A stretch of DNA of 64,000 nucleotides, from contig NZ_LT629797.1 of NCBI RefSeq assembly GCF_900106015.1, forward strand, positions 1,860,001 through 1,924,000, read 5' to 3'. The notes under the pieces were generated by a model that was not told the origin of the DNA, did no database searches, and worked only from the letters and a program-made list of their open reading frames with translations. Each line of letters starts with the position of its first letter. The stretch's first letter is position 1. This stretch comes from Pseudomonas sihuiensis. Its GTDB lineage: Bacteria; Pseudomonadota; Gammaproteobacteria; Pseudomonadales; Pseudomonadaceae. Shown in pieces: positions 25,594-35,641 of the stretch. Made by a program: the position numbers and the translations under genes.

Positions 25594-26508
25594 ATGCCTC
25601 CACTACCAACCTCACACCCTGCCCTGCAAAGCCTGCGCGCCCTGCTCAGCGGCTTCGCCCAGATCTTCCTGCAACAGCACCCAGGTTGCGGCCTGCTGGT
25701 ACTGCTCGCCATTCTGATCGGCGCACCCGAGCTGCTACCCGGTGCCCTGCTCGGCGGCCTGACCTCGACGTGGGTGGCGCAGCGCCGTGGCTACCCGGAA
25801 GCGGACATCGCCATTGGTCTGTACGGCTACAACGGCGTCCTGCTCGGCCTGCTGCTCAGCCTGAAACTGCCGTGGACGCCGCTGCTGCCCGGGCTGATCG
25901 TCGCCAGCGCCACCCTGTCCAGCCTGCTGCTGGCACCCTGGATGCGGCGCATGCGCCAGCATGGCTGGCTGCCCGCCTTCACCTTTCCCTTCGTGCTGCT
26001 GGGTTGGCTGCTGCTGGCACTGCTCGCTCAGCTGGAGCTGTCAGCTGCACCCCCAGCCAGCACGCCCGACGCGCCGGCGCTGAACCTCCTGCAGCTGATA
26101 CTCGCCGTGCTGCGTGGCCTCGGTCAGGTGATCTTCCTCGACTCGCCACTGGCCGGCCTGTGCCTCCTGCTCGGCTTGCGCCTGGCCGATGGCCGCATGG
26201 CGCTATGGGCGCTGCTGGGTTCTAGCAGCGGCTTCGCCCTGGCGATTTTCCATGGTTGGCCCAGCGATGGTGCCCTCGCCGGCCTCTACGGCTATAACGC
26301 CACCCTCGCCTCCATCGCACTGGCCCAGGTACACCGCAACCTCTGGGTGCCCGCCCTCGGCATCCTGCTCGCCCTGCTGCTGCAGCCCGGTTTCAGTGCC
26401 CTCGGCCTGCCGGCACTGACCATGCCCTTCATCCTCGCCTGCTGGCTGATCAGGGCCGGTGCACAAAGTTGGCAAAAGGCAGTCAAGGACAGCACCCCGA
26501 CGTTCTAG
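25594..26508 (+). CDS. Urea transporter (UT family)
   Basis: A 304-aa inner-membrane protein with about ten spans and the internal duplication typical of urea channels: GLYGYNGVLLGLLLSLKLPW near residue 76 and GLYGYNATLASIALAQVHRN near residue 230. The ATG at 25594 is chosen since similarity begins after it; upstream in-frame codons run through a repeat. Allantoate and ureidoglycolate breakdown release urea, so a urea channel next to the purine island is sensible, though urease genes are not in the window. No operator palindrome precedes it. Confidence 0.88.
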   Translation: MPPLPTSHPALQSLRALLSGFAQIFLQQHPGCGLLVLLAILIGAPELLPGALLGGLTSTWVAQRRGYPEADIAIGLYGYNGVLLGLLLSLKLPWTPLLPGLIVASATLSSLLLAPWMRRMRQHGWLPAFTFPFVLLGWLLLALLAQLELSAAPPASTPDAPALNLLQLILAVLRGLGQVIFLDSPLAGLCLLLGLRLADGRMALWALLGSSSGFALAIFHGWPSDGALAGLYGYNATLASIALAQVHRNLWVPALGILLALLLQPGFSALGLPALTMPFILACWLIRAGAQSWQKAVKDSTPTF

Positions 26509-26544
26509 AATCGCGCAACCGACCGCAAAGGGAGCGCGCGGAAC

Positions 26545-26928
26545 ATGGACAGACGAATTCTCGGCCTCAGCTTGCTACTGGCAACCGCTGCGACCTGCGC
26601 AGAGTCAAACCCGAGCCTGATCGGCCCGGTCAGCGATATCGTGGTGATCGCAGATGGACTCGGCCCGGAGCAAGACAACTGCCAGAGCTTCAAGGTCGGC
26701 GAAGCAATGGTCGCCGATTTCCTGCGTCACGCCCTCCTCATCACCCACCGCCATGAGCACGACTGGCACCTCCACGGCCCCTGCCAGGCCCATGGAACCT
26801 TGAGCACCCGTTACGGTGAATGGCAGTGGCAGCTACTCAATCTGGGCACCGCGCGGATTACAGCGGCCACCGGTGAAACCTTCGTGCTCGGTGATCCGCG
26901 GGAGGAGTCTTTGCTGGAAGGGGATTGA
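26545..26928 (+). CDS. Small secreted protein, function unknown
   Basis: A 127-aa product with a probable signal peptide (MDRRILGLSLLLATAATCA, cleavage near residue 19), leaving a soluble acidic protein of about 108 residues. Two further Cys are present (NCQSF, GPCQAH), spaced for a possible disulfide. It starts 36 bp after the urea transporter with a GGGAG-type Shine-Dalgarno and may be co-transcribed. I do not recognise a family. Confidence 0.65.
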   Translation: MDRRILGLSLLLATAATCAESNPSLIGPVSDIVVIADGLGPEQDNCQSFKVGEAMVADFLRHALLITHRHEHDWHLHGPCQAHGTLSTRYGEWQWQLLNLGTARITAATGETFVLGDPREESLLEGD

Positions 26929-27015
26929 GAACAGAGCAGCAAGCGCAACCACGACCTTGCCCTCACTGCGCCTTACTGCCTAGGCTGTGCCCTTTCGCTT
27001 AATTTGGACCTTGCC

Positions 27016-27882
27016 ATGGAAAACCGGCAGAGCTGGCGTCAACGCATCTACATCATCATCTTCGAAACCAGCACGCCCGCGGCGCAGCGCTTCGACAACT
27101 GGCTGCTGGTGACCATCCTCGCCAGCCTGGTGGTGGTGATGCTCGACAGCATCGAGCACTTCCACAACCAGTACGCCGATGTGTTCGGCGCGCTGGAGTG
27201 GTTCTTCACCGCGCTATTCGCCATCGAGTACGGCTTGCGCCTGTACAGCTCGCCCAAACCGATGCGCTATGCCTTCAGTTTCTTCGGCCTGGTGGACCTG
27301 CTGGCGGTGCTGCCGGCCATCCTGGCGTTGATGTTCGCCGATGCGCAGTACCTGATGATCGTCCGCGTAATCCGCATGATCCGCATCTTCCGTGTGCTCA
27401 AGCTGCGCCAGTACCTGACCCAGGCCAACTTCCTGCTGGTGGCGCTGCGCGGCAGCAAGCAGAAGATCGTGGTGTTTCTGGTGAGCGTCTCGACCCTGGT
27501 CACCGTTTATGGCGCGCTGATGTACGTGATCGAAGGGCCTGCCAACGGCTTCACCAGCATTCCCACCGGTATCTATTGGGCGGTGGTGACGCTGACCACC
27601 GTGGGCTTCGGCGACATCACCCCGCAAACACCCGTAGGCCAGATGCTCGCTACGCTGGTGATGATCACCGGCTACTCGATCATCGCCGTGCCCACCGGCA
27701 TTTTCACCGCCGAACTGGCCAACGCCATGCGCCAGGACGGGCTGATGGAGCACGACTGCCCGCATTGTCGGAAGAACCGTCACGAGCATAGTGCGGCGTT
27801 CTGCAGTCGCTGCGGTGGGCCATTGTTCAGCCGGCAGACGGGCACTTCATCGCCGACACCGGACGCACCTGAAACAGACTGA
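27016..27882 (+). CDS. Voltage-gated potassium channel-like protein with C-terminal zinc-ribbon motif
   Basis: A 288-aa six-span ion transporter. The S4-like segment at about residues 114-131 (MIVRVIRMIRIFRVLKLR) has arginines every third position, as in voltage sensors, and the selectivity filter TTVGFGD is at 194-200. Unusually, the C-terminus has CPHC (248-251) and CSRCGG (about 263-268), a zinc-ribbon-like pair beyond S6. I chose ATG 27016 over TTG 27004. Likely a K+ channel of the inner membrane; the gating signal is unknown. Confidence 0.87.
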   Translation: MENRQSWRQRIYIIIFETSTPAAQRFDNWLLVTILASLVVVMLDSIEHFHNQYADVFGALEWFFTALFAIEYGLRLYSSPKPMRYAFSFFGLVDLLAVLPAILALMFADAQYLMIVRVIRMIRIFRVLKLRQYLTQANFLLVALRGSKQKIVVFLVSVSTLVTVYGALMYVIEGPANGFTSIPTGIYWAVVTLTTVGFGDITPQTPVGQMLATLVMITGYSIIAVPTGIFTAELANAMRQDGLMEHDCPHCRKNRHEHSAAFCSRCGGPLFSRQTGTSSPTPDAPETD

Positions 27883-27965
27883 AGCAAAACCGATCGGCCA
27901 TCGCGTGGTCATAAAGTCGCCCTGTGGGCTATAAAGCCCGACTTTTTAGCTGAAGGAAGCGCGCC

Positions 27966-29423
27966 ATGGCCGTTACCACCAATGAATCCACGGCACCTGC
28001 CAAGGCTGCCTGGATTGGCCTGATTCTGGGCCCCTTGCTACTGCTCGTCTGCCTGGTCACCGAGCCGCCAGCCGGCCTCTCCAGCACCGCCTGGGCCACC
28101 ATCGGCCTGACCTTGCTGATGGCCACCTGGTGGTCGACCGAAGCCATTCCGATTCCGGCCACTTCGCTGCTGCCAATCCTGTTGATCCCGGCGCTGGGCA
28201 TCGACAGTCTCAACGCTGCGACCGCGCCCTATGCCAACCCGACCATCTACCTGTTCCTCGGTGGTTTCGTCCTGGGCCTGGCCATGGAGCGCTGGAACCT
28301 GCACAAGCGCATCGCGCTGATGACGCTGCTGGCCATGGGCAGCAGGCCCAGCAGGCAGATCGCCGGGTTCATGATGGCCACGGCCTTTCTCAGCATGTGG
28401 GTGAGCAACACCGCCACCACCATCATGATGCTGCCCATTGGCCTTTCGGTGATCGGCATGCTCACCAGCGAGCAGAGCACCAGCGAAGCCGACCGTGAGC
28501 GCTTCGCCACCGCCCTGCTGCTGGCAATCGCCTACGCCGCCAGCGTCGGCGGCATCGCCACGCTGATCGGCACCCCGCCCAACGCCCTGCTGGCTGCCTT
28601 CCTCGCCGACAACTATGACGTGCAGATCGGCTTCGGCCAGTGGATGCTGCTGGGCGTGCCGGTGGCGGTGCTCATGCTGGCGTTCATCTGGTGGTGGCTG
28701 ACCCGTGGCGGTTTCAACCTTGCCGGTCATGACAGCACACAGCTGATTCGCAGCGAGCTGGCCGAGCTCGGCCCGCTGAGCCGTGGCGAGAAGCTGGTGG
28801 CACTGGTGTTCGTGGTCACCGCGCTGGCCTGGGTATTCCAACCGCTGATCTCCGGCTGGGTACCCGGCGTCAATGACACCAGCATCGCCATTGCTGCGGC
28901 GCTGGCGTTGTTCATGATTCCGGTGGACGTCAAACAGCGCGTGTTTCTGATGAACTGGGAAAGCGCCAGCAAACTGCCCTGGGGCGTGCTGCTGCTGTTC
29001 GGCGGCGGCCTGTCGCTGGCCGGGGTGATTCGCAGCACAGGTCTGGCCGAATGGATCGCACAGAGCCTCGGTGCGCTGGGCGCCCTGCCGGTGATCGCGA
29101 TGATCGGCGTGGTGGTGCTGGTGATCATCTTCCTTACCGAGGTCACCTCCAATACTGCCACCGCAGCCGCCTTCCTGCCGCTGCTGGGGGCGCTGGCCGT
29201 ATCGCAGGGCATGCCGGCCGAACTGCTGGCGATTCCTGCCGCCATCGCCGCCAGCTGCGCCTTCATGATGCCGGTGGCGACACCGCCTAACGCCATCGTG
29301 TTCGGCACCGGGCATATGAAGATACAGTCGATGATCAAGGCAGGCTTCGCCCTCAACCTGTTCGGCGTGGTGCTGGTGACGTTGATCTGCTATGTGCTGG
29401 TGGGCATGATCTGGGCGCATTGA
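27966..29423 (+). CDS. DASS/SLC13-family anion transporter
   Basis: A 485-aa inner-membrane transporter with 11-12 spans and the paired SNT signatures of the divalent anion:Na+ symporter family: SMWVSNTATTIMMLPIG near residue 141 and EVTSNTATAAAFLP near residue 392. Family members carry dicarboxylates, citrate or sulfate; specificity here cannot be told. It stands alone between the channel gene and a terminator. Confidence 0.88.
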   Translation: MAVTTNESTAPAKAAWIGLILGPLLLLVCLVTEPPAGLSSTAWATIGLTLLMATWWSTEAIPIPATSLLPILLIPALGIDSLNAATAPYANPTIYLFLGGFVLGLAMERWNLHKRIALMTLLAMGSRPSRQIAGFMMATAFLSMWVSNTATTIMMLPIGLSVIGMLTSEQSTSEADRERFATALLLAIAYAASVGGIATLIGTPPNALLAAFLADNYDVQIGFGQWMLLGVPVAVLMLAFIWWWLTRGGFNLAGHDSTQLIRSELAELGPLSRGEKLVALVFVVTALAWVFQPLISGWVPGVNDTSIAIAAALALFMIPVDVKQRVFLMNWESASKLPWGVLLLFGGGLSLAGVIRSTGLAEWIAQSLGALGALPVIAMIGVVVLVIIFLTEVTSNTATAAAFLPLLGALAVSQGMPAELLAIPAAIAASCAFMMPVATPPNAIVFGTGHMKIQSMIKAGFALNLFGVVLVTLICYVLVGMIWAH

Positions 29424-29443
29424 GCCTGGATCGCACTAACAAG

Positions 29444-29467
29444 AACGGCGCCTTCGGGCGCCGTTTT
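29444..29467. terminator. Terminator after the DASS transporter
   Basis: AACGGCGCCTTCGGGCGCCGTTTT: a perfect GC stem with a TTCG loop and T tract, 20 bp past the stop. Confidence 0.88.
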
Positions 29468-29533
29468 CATGTGCGGTTGTAGGGTGAGTGCAACCTGCCA
29501 GGTCGATTTGCGGGTTTCACCCGCCCCGCGCAA

Positions 29534-29860
29534 TCAGCGGTTCTGATACTGGCGAAACAACCCCGGCGGGATACCCGAACTGTCGGTTTCCTTCCACGGC
29601 CCGCCTGCTTGCGACGACCAGCTCCAGCCGCCGTCCCAGCGGTAGAAGATGCGCTCGCGGTAGTACAGATCACGCGCACCTTCGACTACATAGACGCCCA
29701 GCCCCGGGTTCCAGTGGCTCTTCACCCCAGGCGGCGGCGCGTAGCGCGGGTGCGACGGCTGCTGCACCGGCGGCAACTGGCCAACCGGTGTACTCGGTTG
29801 CTGCAATACGCAGCCGCTCAGGCCAAGCCCGAGTACGCAGGCCAGCACCAAACGCTTCAC
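29534..29860 (-). CDS. Small lipoprotein of unknown function
   Basis: A 108-aa product with a lipoprotein signal peptide and lipobox LSGC (Cys16). It continues with a proline-rich stretch and a Tyr/Trp-rich end (YRERIFYRWDGGWSWSSQ). Its start abuts the ccmI stop (29860), so it is the distal gene of the ccm transcript. I do not recognise a defined function. Confidence 0.75.
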   Translation of the reverse strand: MKRLVLACVLGLGLSGCVLQQPSTPVGQLPPVQQPSHPRYAPPPGVKSHWNPGLGVYVVEGARDLYYRERIFYRWDGGWSWSSQAGGPWKETDSSGIPPGLFRQYQNR

Positions 29861-31068
29861 TATGGCTGCCCGTCGCGGCTGTCGATCAGTAGCGTCTGTA
29901 AGTCAGTGGCCGTGTTGGCCACCGGACCGCTCTGGCCGATCCATTCACCCTGAGTGGCATTGCCAGCGCGCGATATACGCGCCACCAGTTGTACCTGGTC
30001 GAATTGGGAGATTTTCAGCTGTGGCATCATCGCATCCACATCCGACAGGCTGACTTGCGCCGGCAGGTCGGAAACCTTCAGGCGCTTGACCGCCAACGGC
30101 ACTGGCGGGCCACTGAGGGCACGGGCAAAGATGAACACGGCATCGTCCGGCTGCACGTTCTGCTGCACGTCGGGCGCCAGCGATACGCTGACCTGCAGCG
30201 CCTGAACCTTGGCGTCCGGCTCGGCTGCAGCGCTGGGCTGCTCGCCCTCAGCCATCTGCTGGCGGGCACGTTCGATACCACCGGCGATGGCCGCACGGGA
30301 CGGATCCTGCTCCGGCAACACGGCGACCAGACGCTCCCAGTAGCGCACGGCATCGGCATAGCGCTGGCTTTCGTAGGCAGCGATACCCAGCAGACCGAGA
30401 CTGGTGACCTCTTCCGGATCAGCCTGCAACGCTTCGTCGGTAAGCGCCTGCAGTTGCTCGTTCCACTGTTTGCCTTCGGCGAAATACAGCGCCTGCGCCC
30501 ATTGGCCGAGCAGTTCCGGGGCACGCCCGGCGATCTCAACGGCACGCTCGAAGGCCTTGGCGGCATCGCCGGCACGCTCCTGCGCCATATAGGTACGACC
30601 GAGGAAGTACCAGGCCTCGGCAGACTCCGGCTGTTGCTGCACGGTCTGCTCCAGGCGCGCAGTCATCTCCTCGATGCTTTGCGGCTGCGCAGCGGCCAGT
30701 TGGCGAGTCTGTACGACCTCATCGACAGCGCCCCAGTGCAGATAAAGGGCAACCCCCAGCACCGGCACCAGCAGCGCCGACACCAGCGGAATCTTGCCGC
30801 CGAGCACGCTGCTGCGGCGCTGCACGCCTTCGGTATCATCCAGCAGCTCGCGCGCCGCCTCGGCACGACCGGCCTCCATCTGCGCTTCATCGAGCACGCC
30901 AGCCTGGAGTTGGTTTTCCAGCTCCTGCAGGCGCTCCTGATAGAGGGTGACGTTAAGTGCGGTACGGTCTTCTTCGGCCTGCAGCTTGCGAATACGCAGT
31001 ACCGGAATCAGTAGAAACGCCAGGGCAGTCAGCAACAGCAGCCCGGCGGGCAACCAGAAATCGATCAT
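29860..31068 (-). CDS. ccmI: Cytochrome c maturation protein CcmI
   Basis: A 402-aa apocytochrome chaperone of the CcmFHI haem-ligation complex. It has two N-terminal membrane segments ([20 protein letters not shown], and one near residues 92-110), then periplasmic TPR repeats (about 140-290, e.g. [25 protein letters not shown]) and a C-terminal domain. Start and stop nearly overlap its neighbours, as expected in a tight operon. Confidence 0.94.
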   Translation of the reverse strand: MIDFWLPAGLLLLTALAFLLIPVLRIRKLQAEEDRTALNVTLYQERLQELENQLQAGVLDEAQMEAGRAEAARELLDDTEGVQRRSSVLGGKIPLVSALLVPVLGVALYLHWGAVDEVVQTRQLAAAQPQSIEEMTARLEQTVQQQPESAEAWYFLGRTYMAQERAGDAAKAFERAVEIAGRAPELLGQWAQALYFAEGKQWNEQLQALTDEALQADPEEVTSLGLLGIAAYESQRYADAVRYWERLVAVLPEQDPSRAAIAGGIERARQQMAEGEQPSAAAEPDAKVQALQVSVSLAPDVQQNVQPDDAVFIFARALSGPPVPLAVKRLKVSDLPAQVSLSDVDAMMPQLKISQFDQVQLVARISRAGNATQGEWIGQSGPVANTATDLQTLLIDSRDGQP

Positions 31069-31700
31069 CGGTCTTTGTTGTCCTGAGAGTTTTGCTCGAG
31101 CAACGCGGCGAGGCGCGCCTGCTCATCGACGGAGAGGCCAGCAGCAGAGCGGTCTTTGTTCTGGCCACGGCGGCGCAGAACGATCACCCCGAGCACACCG
31201 AAACCTATCAGCAGCAGGCCGGCCGGGCCGTACCAGAGCAGCAGCGTGCGACTGGTCAGCGGTGGCTTGTAGAGCACGAAGTCGCCATAGCGCGAGACCA
31301 GGAAATCAATGATTTCCTCGTTGCTCTTGCCCTCTTCGAGCATGCGGAAGATCTCATTGCGCAGGTCCATGGCGATCGGCGCATCGGAGTCGGCGATGTT
31401 CTGGTTCTGGCACTTCGGGCAGCGCAGCTCTTCGATCAGATTGCGATAGCGCTGACGCTCGGCCTCGTTGGCGAACTCGAAGGTATCGATGGCGGCATGG
31501 GCGCTGGCCAACAGCCCCAGTGCCAGACCGGCAGAAATCAGCAGACGTTTAGGCAGGCGCCATGAAAACGTCGCGAGCGAAGAGCAGGCAAGGCGAAAGC
31601 AGGCGAAGAAGCGGAGTTTACAAGTTGTAAATGAGCATTTGACCGGGCTGGCGCTCCAGCCTGTTTTCAACGCAGCATGATCGAGCGCAGTAGTTTTCAT
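31065..31700 (-). CDS. ccmH: Cytochrome c maturation protein CcmH with repeat-derived N-terminal extension
   Basis: CcmH is the thiol-disulfide partner that keeps apocytochrome CXXCH reduced; the motif RCPKCQNQN (C94, C97 in this numbering) and a C-terminal membrane anchor ([21 protein letters not shown]) are intact. Frame ATG 31700 overlaps the ccmG stop (ATGA), giving 211 aa. The normal signal peptide ([19 protein letters not shown]) begins only at residue 51. Residues 2-49 are encoded by a MITE-like repeat (31556-31706) whose relative lies at 60355. No in-frame ATG lies between the repeat and the signal peptide; TTG at codon 11 and CTG near codon 49 are the only alternatives. The extension adds four Cys. 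Whether it is tolerated or bypassed is unknown. Confidence 0.88.
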   Translation of the reverse strand: MKTTALDHAALKTGWSASPVKCSFTTCKLRFFACFRLACSSLATFSWRLPKRLLISAGLALGLLASAHAAIDTFEFANEAERQRYRNLIEELRCPKCQNQNIADSDAPIAMDLRNEIFRMLEEGKSNEEIIDFLVSRYGDFVLYKPPLTSRTLLLWYGPAGLLLIGFGVLGVIVLRRRGQNKDRSAAGLSVDEQARLAALLEQNSQDNKDR

Positions 31701-31706
31701 GGTGCC
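31556..31706 (-). repeat. MITE-like element, copy 1, at the ccmG/ccmH junction
   Basis: Ends are inverted repeats, GGCGCCATGAAAACG on the plus strand and GGCACCATGAAAACT on the minus strand. Read on the minus strand, its interior (CTGCGTTGAAAACAGGCT, AAATGCTCATTTACA, TGTAAACTCCGCTTC, TTCGCCTTGC) matches the element at 60355-60492 with substitutions and small length differences. It supplies the ccmG stop and the ccmH ATG. No transposase is encoded. Confidence 0.8.
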
Positions 31707-32239
31707 TGTGCCTCGTCGACCAGTTCTCGATAGATCGGCGCCAGCGTCTCGCGCCAGATCCGCTCGTCGATGGTGCCGACGAACTTGTGACGGATAATGC
31801 CCTTGGCATCGACGAAGAAGGTTTCCGGCGCGCCGTACACCCCCAGGTCCAGCCCCAGGCTGCCCTTGGCGTCCTCGATGTTGAGCTGATACGGATTGTG
31901 CAGGTCGCGCAGCCATTTCTGCGCCGGTTCGCGCTGATCCTTGTAGTTGACCCCATGGATCACCACGCCAGCCTCGGCCAGCTTGTTCAGCACCGGATGC
32001 TCGTGACGGCAGGCCGGGCACCAGGTGGCCCAGACGTTGACCAGCGCAGGCCGGCCCTTGATGTCAGCCTCGCTGAGGGTGCGCTCGGGATCGTCCAGCG
32101 CCGGCAGGCTGAAAGCCGGAAACGGCTTGCCGATCAGCGCCGAGGGCAACTCGGACGGGTCGAGGAACAGGCCGCGATAGAGGAATACGGCAATCGCCAG
32201 AAAGGCCAGCAGCGGCAACAGCAGAAGCAGGCGTCTCAT
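31697..32239 (-). CDS. ccmG: Thiol:disulfide interchange protein CcmG/DsbE
   Basis: A 180-aa membrane-anchored thioredoxin that reduces apocytochrome c or CcmH in the periplasm. The N-terminal anchor is at residues 1-21, the active site WCPAC is at 73-77 (C74, C77), and the family GVNYKDQREPAQKWL and PETFFVDAKGIIRHK segments follow. Its start overlaps the ccmF stop. Its last codons and stop fall in the edge of the MITE-like repeat, so the native C-terminus may have been altered by a few residues. Confidence 0.95.
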   Translation of the reverse strand: MRRLLLLLPLLAFLAIAVFLYRGLFLDPSELPSALIGKPFPAFSLPALDDPERTLSEADIKGRPALVNVWATWCPACRHEHPVLNKLAEAGVVIHGVNYKDQREPAQKWLRDLHNPYQLNIEDAKGSLGLDLGVYGAPETFFVDAKGIIRHKFVGTIDERIWRETLAPIYRELVDEAQAP

Positions 32240-34209
32240 GCGCTGGCCTCCTGCATGCCCAGGGCTTCGCGCACGCGGGTTCTGACCTTGATGCGGTAGC
32301 GCTTGTCGGCTGCAGCGAGGAAGCCACCGAGGCCCATCAGCAGCGCACCCAGCCAGATCCAGCGGACGAACGGTTTGATGTGAATGCGTACGGCCCAGGC
32401 GCCCTGCTCCAGCGGCTCGCCGAGGGCGACGAACAGGTCGCGAGTGAAGCCGGCATCGATGCCCGCCTCGGTCATGGTCGCCTGCTGCACGGTGTACAGG
32501 CGCTTCTCCGGGTGCAGCACGCTGATCTGCCGCTCGCCGTCGAACACACGCACCGTGCCCTTGTCGGAAATGAAGTTGGGGCCTTCATGATGCACCGCGC
32601 CCTCAAACTGGAAGCGATAGCCGCCCAATTCCACCGAGTCACCCGGCGCCATACGCAGATCGCGCTCGTAGCTGCCAAGGCTGGTGAGCACCACACCCAG
32701 GGCGCATACGGCGAAACCGAAGTGCGCCATCTGCATGCCCCAGTAGCTGCGGCCCAGGCTCGGCAGGCCTTTTAGCAGGCCCTTGTGCCGGGTCTTGTCG
32801 AGGATGTCGCGCACGCCAGCCAGGATCACCCAGAAGGCCAGCAGGCAAACGGCCAGAACGGCCCAGTGGAAATCGCCATGCAGGAAAGTGGCGACTACCG
32901 CCAGCACCACGCTGGCCACCAGCACCGGTGCCAGCATGCTGCCCAACCATTTCAGCGGGGTATCCTTCCAGCGCACCAGCACGCCGACACTGATCACCGC
33001 CATCAGCAGTGCCATCAGCGGCAGGAACAGCGCGTTGAAGTAAGGCGGGCCGACCGACAGCTTGGCGCCGGTCAGCGCATCGAGCACCAGCGGGTAGAGG
33101 GTGCCGAGCAGAATCATCGCGGCCGACACCACCAGCACGATGTTGTTGACCAACAGCAGCGCCTCACGCGACCACAAGCCAAAGCCGACCTGGCTCTTGA
33201 CCACCGGCGCGCGCACGGCGAACAACGCCAGCGAACCGCCCACCACCACCAGCAGGAAGGCGAGAATGAACACGCCGCGCTCCGGGTCGGTGGCAAAAGC
33301 ATGCACGGAGGTCAGCACACCAGAGCGAACCAGGAAGGTACCCAGCAGGCTGAGGGAGAAGGCGGCGATGGCCAGCAGCACCGTCCAGCTCTTGAACACG
33401 CCGCGCTTCTCGGTCACGGCGAGAGAATGGATCAGCGCAGTGCCCACCAGCCAGGGCATGAAGGAGGCGTTCTCCACAGGGTCCCAGAACCACCAGCCGC
33501 CCCAGCCGAGCTCGTAGTAGGCCCACCAGGAGCCCAGGGCGATACCGATGCCGAGGAAGGCCCAGGCGACGATGGTCCAGGGACGCGACCAGCGCGCCCA
33601 GGCCGCATCCAGCTTGCCGCCAAGCAGCGCGGCGATGGCGAAGGCGAAGGCCACCGAAAAGCCGACATAGCCCATGTACAGCATCGGCGGATGCACGATC
33701 AGGCCGAAGTCCTGCAACAAGGGATTGAGGTCGCGGCCATCAGCCGGCGAGTTCGGCAGCAGACGTTCGAAGGGGTTGGAGGTGACGATCAGGAACAGCA
33801 GAAAACCGATGCTGATCATGCCCATCACTGCCAGCACACGGGCGAGCATCTCTTCCGGCAGGTGGCGCGAGAAGATCGCCACGGCGAAGGTCCAGCCCGC
33901 CAGAATCAACGCCCACAGCAGCAGGGAGCCTTCGTGTGCGCCCCACACCGCACTGAACTTGTAGTACCAGGGCAGTGCCGTGTTGGAGTTGTTGGCCACG
34001 TAGGCGACGGAGAAATCGTCGACCATGAATGCATAGGTCAGACAGATGAAGGAAAACAACAGAAAGGCGAACTGACCCCAGGCAGCCGGCTGCGCCAGGC
34101 TCATCCATTGGTGGTCACCGCGCCAGGCACCGATCAGCGGTAGCGTCGCCTGTACCAGGCACAGGCACAGCGCCAGAATCATCGCCAGATGGCCGAGCTC
34201 GGGAATCAT
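32236..34209 (-). CDS. ccmF: Haem lyase CcmF
   Basis: A 657-aa polytopic membrane protein that attaches haem to apocytochrome c with CcmH and CcmI. It carries the tryptophan-rich haem-handling WWD signature [20 protein letters not shown] near residue 233. Conserved histidines and many membrane spans follow, ending with a periplasmic domain and a last span ([20 protein letters not shown]). Overlaps ccmE and ccmG by 4 bp each. Confidence 0.96.
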   Translation of the reverse strand: MIPELGHLAMILALCLCLVQATLPLIGAWRGDHQWMSLAQPAAWGQFAFLLFSFICLTYAFMVDDFSVAYVANNSNTALPWYYKFSAVWGAHEGSLLLWALILAGWTFAVAIFSRHLPEEMLARVLAVMGMISIGFLLFLIVTSNPFERLLPNSPADGRDLNPLLQDFGLIVHPPMLYMGYVGFSVAFAFAIAALLGGKLDAAWARWSRPWTIVAWAFLGIGIALGSWWAYYELGWGGWWFWDPVENASFMPWLVGTALIHSLAVTEKRGVFKSWTVLLAIAAFSLSLLGTFLVRSGVLTSVHAFATDPERGVFILAFLLVVVGGSLALFAVRAPVVKSQVGFGLWSREALLLVNNIVLVVSAAMILLGTLYPLVLDALTGAKLSVGPPYFNALFLPLMALLMAVISVGVLVRWKDTPLKWLGSMLAPVLVASVVLAVVATFLHGDFHWAVLAVCLLAFWVILAGVRDILDKTRHKGLLKGLPSLGRSYWGMQMAHFGFAVCALGVVLTSLGSYERDLRMAPGDSVELGGYRFQFEGAVHHEGPNFISDKGTVRVFDGERQISVLHPEKRLYTVQQATMTEAGIDAGFTRDLFVALGEPLEQGAWAVRIHIKPFVRWIWLGALLMGLGGFLAAADKRYRIKVRTRVREALGMQEASA

Positions 34210-34694
34210 TGTGCGCTCTCCTGCTGATAGCCTTGTTTGGCGGCCTTGGCCTCGTTGTGCTTCTGCATCATTCCGCTCTTTTCCAGCGCCTGCATGACTT
34301 CAGGCGGCATGTAGTTCTCGTCGTGCTTGGCCAGTACCTCGTCGGCCACCAACACGCCCTCTGCATTGACACGCCCCAGAGCGACGATGCCCTGCCCTTC
34401 ACGAAACAGATCCGGCAGGATGCCGCTGTAGCGAATGGTCACGCCATGGGCGCCATCGGTGACGACGAAGTCGACTTCCAGGGTATCGGGGGAGCGCTTC
34501 ACCGAGCCCTCTTCGACCAGACCACCGGCACGAATGCGCGTGCCCTCGGGCGCTTCGCCATTGGCGATCTGACTCGGGGTGTAGAACAGGTTGATGTTCT
34601 CCTGCAGCGCGGTCAGCGCCAGCGCCACGGCGATGCTGACGCCACAGAGGATGGCCAGAACGATGTACAGGCGTTTCTTGCGAACCGGATTCAC
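34206..34694 (-). CDS. ccmE: Haem chaperone CcmE
   Basis: A 162-aa periplasmic haem chaperone tethered by one N-terminal span (residues 9-29). The haem-binding His is H124 in [11 protein letters not shown], with Y128 as neighbour. An OB-fold domain spans about 45-130. It takes haem from CcmC and passes it to CcmF. Overlaps ccmF and ccmD by 4 bp. Confidence 0.96.
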   Translation of the reverse strand: MNPVRKKRLYIVLAILCGVSIAVALALTALQENINLFYTPSQIANGEAPEGTRIRAGGLVEEGSVKRSPDTLEVDFVVTDGAHGVTIRYSGILPDLFREGQGIVALGRVNAEGVLVADEVLAKHDENYMPPEVMQALEKSGMMQKHNEAKAAKQGYQQESAQ

Positions 34695-34867
34695 TTCGAC
34701 TTCTCCCGGCGCAAACGACGCGCCTCGTCTTGCAGGTAACGGCGGCGCGCCAGGATTGGCAGCACCACATTCAACGCCAGGATCGCCAGGCTGACGCCGT
34801 AGGCACTCCAGACGAATACACCATGAGTGCCCATGGCGAGAAACTCGGAGAACGACGCGAAACTCAT
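34691..34867 (-). CDS. ccmD: CcmD, small subunit of the CcmABCD complex
   Basis: A 58-aa protein with one membrane span ([23 protein letters not shown]) and a basic cytoplasmic tail rich in Arg/Lys. CcmD helps release haem-loaded CcmE from CcmC. I place the start at ATG 34867 ([13 protein letters not shown]), which overlaps the ccmC stop by 4 bp; a longer frame to 34909 would run into ccmC. Confidence 0.92.
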   Translation of the reverse strand: MSFASFSEFLAMGTHGVFVWSAYGVSLAILALNVVLPILARRRYLQDEARRLRREKSK

Positions 34868-35619
34868 GCCTTGCCCTCCACCAATGTCTGCACTTCGGCT
34901 TTCACCCAACTGCTGCGCGCTTCACGCTTGAGCACTTCAAGACGCATGCGATAGAGCAGTACGGCGCCGAAGAAGCAGTAGAACCCCAGCACCGCCAGCA
35001 GCAGCGGCAGCCACATCTCCATCGGCATGGCCGGTTTTTCGGTGATCTTGAAGGTGGCGGTCTGGTGCAGTGAGTTCCACCATTCCACCGAGTACTTGAT
35101 GATCGGAATGTTGACCACACCGACGATGGCGAGCACGGCACAGGCCTTGGCGGCGCTGTCGCGGTTGCTGATCGCATTGCCCAGGGCGATGACGCCGAAA
35201 TACAGGAACAGCAGGATCAGCATCGAGGTCAGGCGCGCGTCCCATACCCAGTAGGTGCCCCAGGTCGGTTTGCCCCAGATGGCACCGGTGAGCAGCGCGA
35301 TGGCAGTCATCCAGGCGCCGATGGGGGCAGCCTGCTGCAGGGCGACATCGGCCAGCTTCATCTTCCACACCAGCCCGACCAGGCCGGCGATCGCCAGGGT
35401 CACGTAGATCGACTGCGCCAGGAAAGCCGCCGGAACATGAATGTAGATGATGCGAAAGCTATTGCCCTGCTGGTAGTCCGGCGGCGCGAACGCCAGGCCC
35501 CAGATCAGGCCAGCGGCGATCAGCAACACAGCAGCGATACTGAGCCAAGGCAGCCAGCGGCCGCTCATCTCATAGAACCACTTGGGCGAACCCCACTTGT
35601 GAAACCACGTCCAGTTCAT
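34864..35619 (-). CDS. ccmC: Haem transporter/handler CcmC
   Basis: A 251-aa membrane protein with six spans that presents haem to CcmE. The WWD-type motif is [20 protein letters not shown] near residue 115, with flanking conserved His ([15 protein letters not shown] near 57, and another near residue 184). Ninety-three bp separate it from ccmB, occupied by a REP-like repeat rather than the usual tight overlap. Confidence 0.95.
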   Translation of the reverse strand: MNWTWFHKWGSPKWFYEMSGRWLPWLSIAAVLLIAAGLIWGLAFAPPDYQQGNSFRIIYIHVPAAFLAQSIYVTLAIAGLVGLVWKMKLADVALQQAAPIGAWMTAIALLTGAIWGKPTWGTYWVWDARLTSMLILLFLYFGVIALGNAISNRDSAAKACAVLAIVGVVNIPIIKYSVEWWNSLHQTATFKITEKPAMPMEMWLPLLLAVLGFYCFFGAVLLYRMRLEVLKREARSSWVKAEVQTLVEGKA

Positions 35620-35641
35620 TCAGTCGACTCATCATCTACAC

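Noticed and set aside
32785..34143. 452-codon plus-strand frame opposite ccmF
   Set aside because: Low-complexity His/Gln/Arg product with no motif; ccmF is certain.
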